Below the pieces are notes generated by a model. The model was given only the letters and a program-made list of their open reading frames with translations, had not been told where the DNA came from and did not search any database. A DNA stretch of 64,000 nt from Patagioenas fasciata. Its lineage: Eukaryota > Chordata > Aves > Columbiformes > Columbidae. How positions within the stretch are numbered: the stretch's first letter is position 1; each line of letters begins with the position of its first letter. The stretch covers positions 4,662,001 through 4,726,000 of the forward strand of contig NC_092520.1 in the NCBI RefSeq assembly GCF_037038585.1, written 5' to 3'. Positions 53,762 to 64,000 of the stretch are shown here, in pieces. A program made the position numbers and the translations under genes.

Positions 53762-56097
53762 TCCAACAGCTTCAGCATTATAGACAGGATTGGGAAAGGG
53801 GGGGTTGGAATATTCCTCCCTGTTGCTGCTGGGAAATCAGCTTTTCCTTCATCTCAAACAAGTCTGAACTATAGCAGCACATGAATTCTACATTCAGCTG
53901 TGACTTCTAGCCGCTCCAAAGCATGACTGAAATAAGGCATTCTTGAAATACCTGCTAAGGGCAAATGATAGATTCATCTTGGCACAAAGCCTTTACATTG
54001 AACTTGGTGAAACTGCATAATGTTCACTTACAGATAGCTGGAGTAATTAAATCCAAGTTGTACAAATGGAATCACTTCTTTACTCTTTCTACAGAGGAGT
54101 TTGGGTTAAGCGGCCAAGCCACTCATATTTTAAGATCAGCAGAGAATGTGCATTTGGGAATATGTAGGTACAGAAAATAACCTATATTGGAAATTCTTTA
54201 TGCTGAAGAAGTGATAAGGTACTTCACATTACACTAAGCTTTCTATATGTAAATGAGGAGGAAAACCACATGAAGCAAGCCACTAGTTCAGATAAAAATA
54301 TTTCTCACTCCAGCCCGTTTCATAAATAGAACATAAGCCCTGAGAAATGGGCTTCGTCTTGTACAAGAGACATCATCTAAAGTATGTGTGTGCCTCTTAG
54401 AGTCATTACGTGATAGTACAAAGCCCTACTGATGCTTAAACTAACAGTCCCAAAGTGGTGCTGTGACACCTTAGCAAGCCAGTCTGTCAGACTGTGTCCC
54501 AACACTTCTCTGCTGCCATCCCTAAAGTCATAAAAATGCCACGGAGATGACGGGTATGGACTGACTTTGTGGAAAAAGAAGAGAACAGGAGTCAAAAAGC
54601 AAGGCTCTACGTCCCACTTGCACACAGCATGTACTTGCCACTTGATCTGCTTGCAGTCCCACAGCCACAGGCCCACCTGGGTCCAGATGTTTGCAGCCAG
54701 ATGTCACATAGTTCAAGGGAGTCACAATATATTACCCGCATTGCCTCTTGCGTGGTATTTGGGACAACAAAGGGCTACTGTAGAAGAAATTACTTCTTTT
54801 CAGAAAGTACATTTGGTTACTACTTCTGATTTGGCCTGGTTTTCCCAAATTAGGATGTTTCTCCCATCCTGTTAACTATTTTTTGCTCTCCTCCTTTTTT
54901 TAAGCCTAGAATGATAAAAAAGATTTCCCACCACTTTACTTCATCGATTCCAGGCAGGAAGTAGAAAATAGACTTTAAGGCAGTTGCATCAGCTTAGGAG
55001 CGAAATAAACGAGTTATAGATCAGGTCCAAAGAGCACAGAGCGCAAGAAGGAAAGAAACCAAGGAAGAAAAGTTATTGTTTAACCTGCATCTCAGATGAG
55101 ATGCAAGAGATAGGGAAAGGCCATCCATTAGAAGCTGTAACACTTGGATTGCCAGTCTGAACAGCTATTGCAGAGCCTGGACAATTTACCAGAAGCATAT
55201 TAGTATATAAACCCAGAACGGAACACCTCTACTTTCTCTTCAAATTCCCCTGGAAATGTGCTTAATCTGATGGCTTGTTTCCCCCAAATGGTAAAATGAA
55301 GGGAACTCGTGAAAGCTCTGCTGCTACAGTGCTTTTGCCAGGGGATTTGTTAGCAGTGCTGCCCACATCCTCACAGCGAGAGCAGCAACTGAAACTCCTC
55401 CCAGCTACCTGCTGCCATGTACAACAAATGAGATGGGAGATAAGGGGGACCAGCGTGACTACCAAGGGGAATCAGCATTTTCAGAGTGCAGCTCTCTAAC
55501 TTATTTTTAAATGGCTACTGCAGGATAACACGTACCACATCCTAAAACGGCCTTTTCCTCTCTACAGATCATACTGGGAGCCTGTGGAGACTTGTTCAGC
55601 TCTAAGCATCTGTTTTCAGCTCTCAGCATCAATGTTTTCACCAAGTGAATCCCACGAAGGGCTCTGAAATTGCGATGTGCACCCCACTGCCAGGTGCTGA
55701 AAAGGAGATGGTGTGGGAGGACCCAAAGACCCTTCCCCAGCTCTAAGGATGTGTCCGAGGAGGAACAGGACACAAGTTTCCTCTCCTGCCCGAAGCCAGG
55801 AGCAGTCATCACCAGCAGCAGCACTCAGTGTCACCCCTCACAGCCACAACGTCCACACCTACACATACCACCACACACAGCTGCACCCAAGATCAGGAAT
55901 TCCAAGCCTGGACTTAAGTTTGAGTAAAAATCTGGCCAGCATAAGCAGTGTCAGCTGTTTTTAAGCTAATCGTTCCTCAAGAGCATCACACGCCTTATGC
56001 TGAGAAGGGAAGAACTGATCACAGTGACTTACGTGCCGCATGAGTGAGCATCTGCTGACAGTCCCAGCTCTGCTGCCATCAAAGGGAACAGACCACA

Positions 56098-56885
56098 GAA
56101 TCCCAGAATGTCAGGGATTGGAAGGAACCTCAAAAGCTCATCCAGTGCAATCCCCCCGCCAGAGCAGGAACACCCAGATGAGGTTCCACAGGAAGGTGTC
56201 CAGGCGGGTTTGAATGTCTGCAGAGAAGGAGACTCCACAACCTCCCTGGGCTCTGCCATCCTCACCATGAAGAAGTTTCTTCTCAAATTTAAGTGGAACC
56301 TCTTGTGTTCCAGTTTGAACCCATTACCCCTTGTCCTATCATTGGTTGTCACTGAGAAGAGCCTGGCTCCATCCTCCTGACACTCACCCTTTCTATATCT
56401 GTAAACACGAATGAGGTCACCCCTCAGTCTCCTCTTCTCCAGCTCCAGAGCCCCAGCTCCCTCAGCCTTTCCTCACACGGGAGATGCTCCACTCCCTTCA
56501 GCATCTTGGTGGCTGCGCTGGACTCTCTGCAGCAGTTCCCTGTCCTTCTGGAACTGAGGGGCCACAATTGGACACAATATTCCAGATGTGGTCTCCCCAG
56601 GGCAGAGCAGAGGGGCAGGAGAACCTCTCTGACCTACTGACCACCTCCCTTCTAACCCACCCCAGGTACCATTGGCCTTCCTGGCCACAAGGGCCCAGTG
56701 CTGACTCATGCTCATCCTGCTGTCCACCAAGACCCCCAGGTCCCTTTCCCCTACGCTGCTCTCTAATAGGTCATGCCCCAACTTACACTGGAACCTGGGG
56801 TTGTTCCTGCCCAGATCCAAGACTCTACACTTGCCCTTGTTCTATTTCATTACATTTTTCCCTGCCCATTCCCAGCTATTCCCAT
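56098..56885 (-). mobile_element. CR1 LINE 3' fragment (subfamily A)
   Basis: This copy is close to the one at 51940-52786 but lacks about 14 bp at 56249-56250, where GGGCAGCCTGGGCCAGGCT is shortened to GGGCT. The deletion is flanked by short repeats, which suggests replication slippage. Confidence 0.9.
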
Positions 56886-58271
56886 CTCTAGGAACAGGGG
56901 TGCAAAGCAGTTCCTCCCAGCTGAGAGCTGTGCAAGCACATAAGAAGAGTCACACACTAGACAAATTATTTTCTCCATAAAGGAAGCCCTCAGCATGAAG
57001 CACAACATGTCTATATTCTCCTCAGTTCCTATACAGGCCAAGATATCAGGCTGAGAAAATGAGCTCAGCTCCTTGTCAGGCATAGAAAAAGGCTTTCACA
57101 CAATACAGTTCTGGCACACAATGTTCTTTTGCCTTCCCATAGGGGTAAAAAGCCAACAGGAGATATTATTGTATCTGTCAAAGGGCTAGTAATCAACTAG
57201 AGTTTAAAGAAATATAACTTTTGGTTTTAGTTGCCTGGTTTGAGTCTGTTTCTTGTACCTCCTCACAAAGAGTTGTTGTTTTTCAGAGCCTTTACAAAGT
57301 CTATTTGCTTCTGTTATCTGCTGTTGACGTGACGAACTGTAAACCAAGATCCCTTTAAGGGTGGGTCTCTGGATCATTTCTGTATTTTGGTACTGAGAAA
57401 AAGTCTATTTCAGCTCTAGGCGGTTCCGTACATTGTTAAGAATATAAGGGAAGTGAACCATAACAACTAGATTTTGAAATGACAAAGCTTCCCCCATCTA
57501 GGAAGTGAGACAGGTAAACAAAAGGGAGAAAGGAGGAAAGAAGCAAAACAAAAAAACAAGTAAACAAACCCACTAGTTAGCAAACCAGGTGAAATTCATG
57601 CACTTGTAGTCAAAGCCGAGAGAAAAGGTCTGCACAGACCTGGAAGAGGACACACAAGAATCAGAAGTAATCAAACAGTTCTTTGACCTCTCAGGCAAGA
57701 AGAGCAAGCATCAGTTTTTAATCCAGCACAAGTAAGGCAATCAAAACCACAATAAACAATCAATATTTTCACTTATGGGAGTTATGCTGGACTTGTCACA
57801 TCTTTCTTCCCATAGTATCCCGATGCACGGAAAAGCATGAACCAAAAGCCTTACATTTCCCTGCTCTTTTTTTCTCAGCAATATCCAGAGCACACATTGT
57901 ATGCTGCCTAAAACCTGCCACAGCATTCCCATTCTACAAAAGCATTTTCCTCTTCCATTTTATTTTTGGCTTCCATTTCCAAGTCAAGGAATGGTAGTTT
58001 TATCATCCCATTTAAAGAAGCTGGTCCCTCCCCACAGGACTCAGACTAAATACCCACCCAGCTTATCAGACTCCAGTCTTAAACTCCAGCTTTGTCATAC
58101 AGTACAGCTAAGAACAGACTGTCCCGTGGCACAAGACAGGGGTAATCCACAGTTAAAGAGATTCATTTCAATTTTCACCATAGCTTCTGTTCTCAGTGCG
58201 GAGATGAGCTTCACTTCTCTGACTTATCCACGGAAAAACCAAAGGGAAAAACAATTCCTAAGCATCAAGCG

Positions 58272-58359
58272 AACACACACACACACAAACTGTTCCACAA
58301 GGAGGAGTTTTTCCAGCTGTATCCTAAAAAGCTGTGAGCAAGATTAACACACACACACT
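58272..58359. repeat. Two short (CA)n tracts
   Basis: CA runs of about 8 and 6 units at 58272-58289 and 58347-58358, separated by unique sequence. Confidence 0.85.
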
Positions 58360-58620
58360 AAGCGATGTTAGAACAACGATGGGAAGATGCTCCCAGCTTT
58401 GCCAGGTAGTGTGTGCAACACCAGGAAACTCCAGGTACGGAGAAGGGGGAGGTAATTCAGTGAAAGGCATCCATGAGTCACTGTACAAAGAGTAATTGCA
58501 AGCAAAGAGAACAAACACTCTTCCGTCTGTGCCCGGACCAGCCATTTCACCCAACTACAGCACCTGCTTTCACTTTGAAAAGCTTGGTTAACTAAAGAGC
58601 TTTTACAGTTGTTTTAACCT

Positions 58621-58627
58621 ATACATA

Positions 58628-58672
<45 letters not shown>
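58621..58672. repeat. (TA)n tract
   Basis: About 52 bp of alternating TA, broken once or twice by CA, about 1 kb downstream of the predicted PAK1 first exon. It is self-complementary and likely length-variable. Confidence 0.95.
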
Positions 58673-59094
58673 ACTCACCATACTTAATCACCACATAAAG
58701 TACATGTCTTACAGCCAGTAACAAGTACCCAGCAAAGAGCCAGGTTTTGACATCTATTTCTAAATCTTGTTCCTTGAAGAAAAACTCTTGGAGGTGATGC
58801 TGGAATGAAGATCAAGTAATGCTCAGCAGGAACAGATGCACCATGACACGCACACGGATGAAGCCAGCTATTCCCAGCTATCATGAATTTTAAGTCTGCT
58901 GGATAACAAAAGCAGCTAGAACAGGGATTGCAGGCACGGGAGAGCTGTAGATTGGGGCATTGCCAGGCACAGTGGAAGAGAGAAGCGCCGCCGGCCCTGA
59001 GGGCTCGTCCTGCTGGTGCTGCCTCTCCTCGGGCTCCCAGGATCATTCAGAGCACCCAGAGGTGCCACCCATCTCACGATGTCCCTTCACTGCT

Positions 59095-59180
59095 ACCCAC
59101 TCCCCAGGCAGAATCCCCTGCTTTAAGCAGGAGGCTGGACTAGAAACCTCCTTTCCAATACGAATTACACCACGATCCTA
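59095..59180 (+). mobile_element. Degraded CR1 3' end next to the promoter
   Basis: The segment TTTAAGCAGGAGGCTGGACT followed by AACCTCCTTTCCAATACG and ACGATCCTAA has the order of CR1 3' UTR blocks, but is short and diverged. Confidence 0.5.
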
Positions 59181-59582
59181 AATTCAGCCTTGCTTTTAAG
59201 TACTTTAATAGCAAAAAGCCACGGTTTCATACACACACACGGGCGGTGGGGGTTAAAAGACACGCTCCCACCGCTCCATCCCAGCGCATCAGCCACACAA
59301 AGCCCGGGGCTGTATCACCCCATCGCCCAGCAAGGGTCCAGCTCCTCAATTCTTTGTGTTTGCCCAAAGCACCCGCCCCTCCAGCCGAAGGCAGGACGAG
59401 GTGCTCAGCAGAAACTCTGGGCTCAGAGCCGCGATTCCGACCCCCAGATCTGCCGCGGAACCCCAAGCATGCGGACCTAAACGGGCTTGCAGAGCCGGGG
59501 GGGAGGACGAAGATAACTCCCTTTGTTAAACGAATGAGCCGGGGAGGCAGGAGGTAGCCTCGGTAACCCACTCCAAAAAAAA

Positions 59583-59584
<2 letters not shown>

Positions 59585-59619
<35 letters not shown>

Positions 59620-59622
59620 AAG
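59585..59622. repeat. (TA)n tract at the CpG island edge
   Basis: About 38 bp of TA/CATA repeats inside the otherwise GC-rich promoter block, roughly 100 bp inside intron 1 from the predicted donor. Confidence 0.93.
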
Positions 59623-59719
59623 AAATAAAAATAAAAAAGTCCGCTCAAGGCCTTTGCAAACTTCCCGGCTACAAAACAAGAAGCGAGGAAATCCCCTTCC
59701 CCGGCTCGGCGGGACTCAC

Positions 59720-59800
59720 CTTCCTTCCGCCCGCCGCAAGGTGCTGCCCGGCTCTCCGCCCGGCTGGCCGCCCTCCAGCCGCCCCTATTGTCGGCCCGGC
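59720..59800 (-). other. PAK1: Predicted PAK1 non-coding first exon (3' end with splice donor; 5' end not resolved)
   Basis: On the minus strand the CpG-rich block contains GGAAGGAAG followed by the near-consensus donor GTGAGTC, with the GT at 59719-59718. This is the only strong donor I see in the promoter block facing the start-codon exon. Known PAK1 genes begin with a non-coding exon spliced to the ATG exon, so this is the best candidate for exon 1. The right boundary given is nominal: the transcription start cannot be read from sequence. It should fall some tens of bases downstream of the CCAAT and GC boxes at 59835-59860. Alternative or additional 5' UTR exons within intron 1 are possible. 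Confidence 0.6.
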
Positions 59801-60150
59801 ACCGCCTCCCTTCGCCCTCCCCGCCTTGCCGCTGCCATTGGCTCCGGGGGGGCCCGCCCCGCCGCCCCCCCTGCAGCCAAGGTGGGCAACCGGGCACGGT
59901 GGGGTAGGGGCTGGGATCTTTTCGCTTCGGTCGGGAATGGGACGGCGGGGGGAGGCTCCGCTGGGGCGCAGCGAAAAGTTTTCAGGGAGGGGATGGGGAT
60001 GGTGCCTTCGCGGTGCAGCAGATCCGGAGTTTGCTTCGCTTGCGTTGTGTGCTCGCTTACAGTTGCTTCCGGCACCCTTGGAGGGCAGAGGGAGGGAGCG
60101 GCGTTGGCCCGGGGTGGAAAAGTCTGGCGATCACGCCATCGAGGGAGCAA

Positions 60151-63100
60151 CAACTCGGGGAGTGGATCGCCGGCAATTATACCCTTGGCATGAAGCACTG
60201 TAATGACTTGACTTGTGGTGTTCGTATCGCACCGTGCTATCGCAGAGCCGGCTCCATTGTGCTGCGGACTGTGTGGCTGCAGATCCAAAAAAGGCAAGAA
60301 TAACACGGGCTCTGCCCCTGCTGCTGTGTTGCACAAGCTGAGAAGTCTATACCTTATATTGCAGGCATCCGGGTGTTTGCTCTCCCTGTGATCCAAAGCT
60401 CGCTGGAAAATTGTTGCCCCAGTTTACAGGAGTTTTCTGGCTCAGGGCTTGTGCTCTGAGAGAGGAAAAGAGGGATTTGATTGCACAGACATAAAGCTGC
60501 ACCGCTCTCCAGAACAGAGCGTGGGCATGGTGAGGTTGTGTACTTTGAACACGCTGTCTAGACATCCAGAAGTACAGTGTTAAGTGAAGCAGGTAGATAA
60601 AAGCAAAAGGGAGACAAATAATACAGGTCACCACCCAGATCTAACATTTATAATGAGGCAGCATGGCTACAAATGAGAGATTAAGGCACCACTGCCACAG
60701 TCTTGCCCTTACCCCTTGTACTATTATCCATTCCTGTGAGAAGTTTGTTTGGGAGCTAAACCAGCAAAAAATTAACCCCACAAAAATAAATGAATGGAGG
60801 AAGTGAGAATGTGAGTCTGGGAGTGGTAGGGAAAGTGGGACCGCAAGAGAGCTGATGTCTGTCAGTTTAACCTGTTGTGGAATGGCACACTTTGAATTAC
60901 TTCCCTCTGTTGGATACCTGAAGAGCAACTTCCTTTTGTAGCACACTCAAAATCACAAAGGCTTTTTAGAAACAGGGGCGCACCCTGGTAATCTGAAAAA
61001 TACATCTTGAAGCCAGGCAGGACATTGGTCCAAAATGCTCATAAACATGCCTTGTTTGGCGAGATATTTTACTAAATACATTCATTCCACCACCTGCCAA
61101 AAAAAGGAAAGGTAATTGCAGTGGTTGACCTGGGGCCTGGCCCATATACAGCTGGTGGATTGTTCTAACAGACCCTGCTAGAGCTGTATTTATAGCTGTG
61201 TAAAGGTACTTAAAGCAGCATGAAATAGCCAGGGCTTTAATTACAGGTGGTCTTAAAGCCACCTGAAGCTGAGAAAAGACACAGGTTAACTCAGTTCACA
61301 AATGGTTTCAATTAAATCTTTGTATATTGACTGCCAAGGGATCTCACCAAAACATTCAGAACTGTATTCTTACGTTTCATTATTAGCCTGTTCTATGGTA
61401 ATGCAGAATCCTAAAAAGATATCCTGAAGGGATATCCTGGGATTACAATACTACTTTCAAGACTCCTTTGTCTGGGTATTTCAGAGGGAGTTCCCCAAGC
61501 AGAAGGAGGGAGAGGCATTTGGGATGCCCATGAACAACATCAGAATGGGATGTAGAGCTACTGCTGTGAACCAGAATTTGGTACTTGAGAAAGGAATGAG
61601 TGAAATGTAGATCATTTTATTTGCCTTCTAAGCACTCAGAGCAGAGAAAGTGCTCAGGGAGTTTTCGGGGAAAGGATCCATCTTGCCGTGTACTCAGGAA
61701 AAGGGGATTTCTTACACCTCAAAAAGGTCTCTTGAGTTCTGTGGGAAGAAGCCTGGCACCAGGCCCCAGCCTCAAAGACCAACTCTGTTGAACAATCGAT
61801 TTCACAGTGATCACGTAAGAACCGCATTTTCCTCCCCTTCAGACGTGCAGCAGAACGAGCAGTCCAGCTGCTGCAGGGCATAGCGTGAACATTTCTTTTT
61901 TGTCAGCAGTATCAGTATTGATAGTTCTTACCCTGCTGTGCATCTCCGCTCCTGAGCTACTCCCCGCACTGCATCATCACAGCTGTTTGTGCAGGTATTT
62001 AATGGAAGGAATCGAGGAACTGGTCCTCCAGAGATTTTTTTTCCTGTGTGTTTTTCAGCCAGATTAAATCCCCAGATATTTTGGCTGACACAATGCAGGG
62101 GGAACACATAACATGTGAAATAGCAGAAGCTAAATCTCAGCTGAAGGACAGTAACTTGTTGTGACGTACCAACTTAGGCACCTGGAATCATCTGTCCGCT
62201 CCTTTAATGTGCTCTGGCAATTAGAGACAAATTGGTCTCGGCCTACAAGGAAGAAACCAGAGTTCATGAATAACTTGAAAACTAATTACAAGTCTCCAAG
62301 TCTTGGTCATCAGGAAAGAACTGGAAAAAGAAAAAAAAAAGAGAAGAAGAATCATATAGTCATGCAATAGACAATTACAAAGCTCCTCCTTGCTGCAAAG
62401 ATGTAGAAACAGCAAGCCAAAGTGAAGGTGATGGTGGGTCAGCATACAACTGCCTGGAGGTTTCTCACCCAGTAAATCAGAAGTCAATCCAGCAAAATAA
62501 TGTTGCTATAGTGGTGTGAAGTGATGAGTAAGACAGACTATGATTCATCACTGCCCTACCTATCATATAAGCTTGTACAGCTCTGCAAAATGCATGTAAA
62601 ACACTTCCAAATCAAAACTATCCTAGTTTGTCCAGATAACACAATAGACTAAAGTACAGCGAGTATGTTTCTGGCCACAAATCTATGATTCACAAGAGTA
62701 AATGTTTTCTCTAAACAAACACACAAAAGCACATCAGCAACAACCTTCCATTTCCTCAGTAAATTTCAGGGTGTTCTAGTGCCAGAAAAGCAAAATAGCG
62801 AAATAACAAAAGGGGCAGAACACCTGACTGGTAGACAACAGCACCTGGTTCCAATCTTAATTATCCTGATGTTAGATAATGTGTAATTCCCATCACAAAT
62901 GAGTCAGTTCCAAAATGTATGCAAGTAGCACATTACACCCAGTAGGTATTTAACGTGGACACGCATTTCCTACCATCCTGGAAAAAGGTTTGCTAAGATT
63001 CCTCTGCCTAGAATGAGTTCAAATACAGGGGTAAGAACCAGGACCACCCTTTTAGCAAAGCTGGCTCTGGATTACACTTGTTTGACCTCAGCACTGTCTG

Positions 63101-64000
63101 CAGTTTTATCAACTGAAATCAAAAACCTTATGCACTATCATTTCTCTGTATTTGGCTATATCCAGTTGTTTCTGGATGAATGCTTAGAGCATCTTTCTGG
63201 ACATGTTCCCACTTGCCACTTGGTCCTTTGTTTCTTTATTGAGAGGCTCACAGTAAAAAGTCCGGATCTGTCTGATACAGCAATTACAACCTGGTACTTT
63301 TTCTGGATGTTTAAATCTCAAATCATTCAAGTCCTCCTTAAGGGTTATTGTCTTATTAATTAAATTACCCTGTAGTAGATTGAAAACGGAGAGGAATCTT
63401 CATGCCATTCCAATTTTAAATCATCTCTTACTGCTTCATTGAAGTCCTGGAATCTGGTAAAACCTCTGGCGATGAATACGCTTTTACATTCCAGATCTCC
63501 TTTAGCCAGGAAATCGCAGAGAGACAGCTAAGAGCACTCGGTGCTTTGGTGAGCAGGCAGCAGTCAGGGTGAAATCCAGGGAAGCCACAAGTGACTATTT
63601 GATTCTGGAAGCCTTGTGTATCTCTGGAAGTCAAAAAATACAGATGGGTAATGGCTTAACAATGAGGTCAGTCTTTGATTCATTAGCTAACAGCTGAACC
63701 TAAGCACAAATATCCCAGTTTTGAGGCATGCTGCTAATTCAAGCTTAAGAAGATGGGGGCGGTTTTACCCTACACTGTAAGTTTCTGTGGGGTTGTACTG
63801 GATCCTGGTTTTGACTTAGATTTCATGTGTTTTCTTACTGATTTGAAGAGTTTTGTTTCTTGCAAAAATATGATTAACCACTGGTAATTTTAGGTTAAAA
63901 ACATATTCAAATGCCATAAGCTTTTGGGGGGGGGGCGGGGAGCAGGGCATAAGCATCAAACACATTGGGTCAGCCACTAGACCTATGCAAGTTCATACCA
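60151..64000. other. Upstream flank of PAK1, no gene recognised
   Basis: To the right of the CpG island the sequence returns to ordinary AT-rich DNA with short, unrelated open frames on both strands. I see no exon with convincing splice sites and protein similarity, no CR1 tail and no LTR. A guanine run interrupted by one C occurs at about 63926-63942. In mammals AQP11 and CLNS1A lie upstream of PAK1; neither is recognisable here, so any neighbour probably starts beyond the right edge. Confidence 0.5.

Larger units (their letters stand above)
13366..59719 (-). other. PAK1: PAK1 intron 1 (about 46 kb, within the 5' UTR)
   Basis: This interval runs between the predicted donor in the CpG island and the acceptor of the start-codon exon. 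Its coding content is limited to transposable-element remnants, listed separately. Long stretches outside those repeats are AT-rich and without recognisable genes, RNAs or motifs: about 15.2-17.0, 17.6-19.5, 22.4-24.8, 25.1-26.7, 27.3-28.5, 31.2-33.6, 34.0-36.5, 36.9-37.9, 40-41.9, 42.3-43.2, 43.4-44.7, 45.3-50.0, 50.5-51.9, 52.8-56.1 and 56.9-58.6 kb. Extra 5' UTR exons, enhancers or lncRNAs could lie here without a signature visible by eye. The intron depends on the exon 1 prediction being right. Confidence 0.6.
59400..60150. promoter_or_regulatory. PAK1: CpG island and probable PAK1 promoter
   Basis: This is the only stretch in the window that is strongly GC-rich and dense in CpG; most of the rest is AT-rich and CpG-poor. 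It contains CCATTGG at 59835-59841 (an inverted CCAAT box, reading CCAAT on the gene strand), CCCGCCCC at 59853-59860 with neighbouring GCCGCC runs (Sp/KLF-type GC boxes), and no TATA box. That is the usual architecture of a broad housekeeping-type promoter. It lies upstream of the PAK1 coding exons on the correct side and includes the predicted exon 1 donor. CpG density continues to the right of the CCAAT box to about 60.1 kb, so divergent transcription is possible, but I could not identify a divergent gene. Confidence 0.8.

Noticed and set aside
59654..60396. Open frames of 179 (plus strand) and 203 codons (minus strand) in the CpG island
   Set aside because: Long frames are expected by chance in very GC-rich DNA. 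The compositions are Arg/Gly/Pro/Ala-rich without domains, and the two overlap on opposite strands.
60151..64000. AQP11 or CLNS1A exons, expected upstream of PAK1 from mammalian gene order
   Set aside because: No matching peptide or convincing splice-bounded exon was seen on either strand.

Overview
The window is vertebrate nuclear DNA and almost certainly avian. Chicken-repeat-1 (CR1) LINE fragments dominate the interspersed repeats. There are a few solo LTRs, and I see no SINEs or L1-type elements. Coding DNA is sparse: I can support only five short exons, totalling 594 coding bases in 64 kb. They lie on the minus strand and read, in order from right to left, as the first 198 codons of PAK1 (p21-activated kinase 1). 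All five splice junctions have GT/AG ends and compatible phases. The kinase domain lies beyond the left edge.

Layout from the gene's 5' end (right) to its 3' side (left). At 60.2-64 kb is upstream intergenic DNA with no gene I can support. At about 59.4-60.1 kb is a CpG-rich promoter block with an inverted CCAAT box, GC boxes and a predicted non-coding first exon with a strong donor at 59718-59719. Intron 1 then runs about 46 kb (13366-59719) and holds most of the repeats. The start-codon exon is 13155-13365. It is followed by exons at 7068-7168 (CRIB), 5115-5262 (autoinhibitory region), 3353-3390 (a 38-nt microexon) and 142-258 (acidic stretch and PIX-binding proline motif).

The repeat landscape has three parts. 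First, about 30 CR1 segments fall into several 3'-end subfamilies; at least eight belong to one low-divergence group. Second, one LTR family is present in four copies, all in + orientation (antisense to PAK1), two of them with perfect 5-bp target-site duplications. Third, there are simple repeats, including an uninterrupted (AAT)n of about 87 bp and two (TA)n tracts near the promoter. There are two clear nested insertions: an LTR in a CR1 at 29.8-31.2 kb, and a CR1 in a CR1 at 38.1-39.9 kb. An inverted CR1 pair sits about 190 bp from the start-codon exon.

I found no novel gene system. The most interesting feature is the PAK1 microexon. It is bracketed by two same-orientation solo LTRs, and skipping it would shift the frame and truncate PAK1 just after the GTPase-binding/autoinhibitory region.
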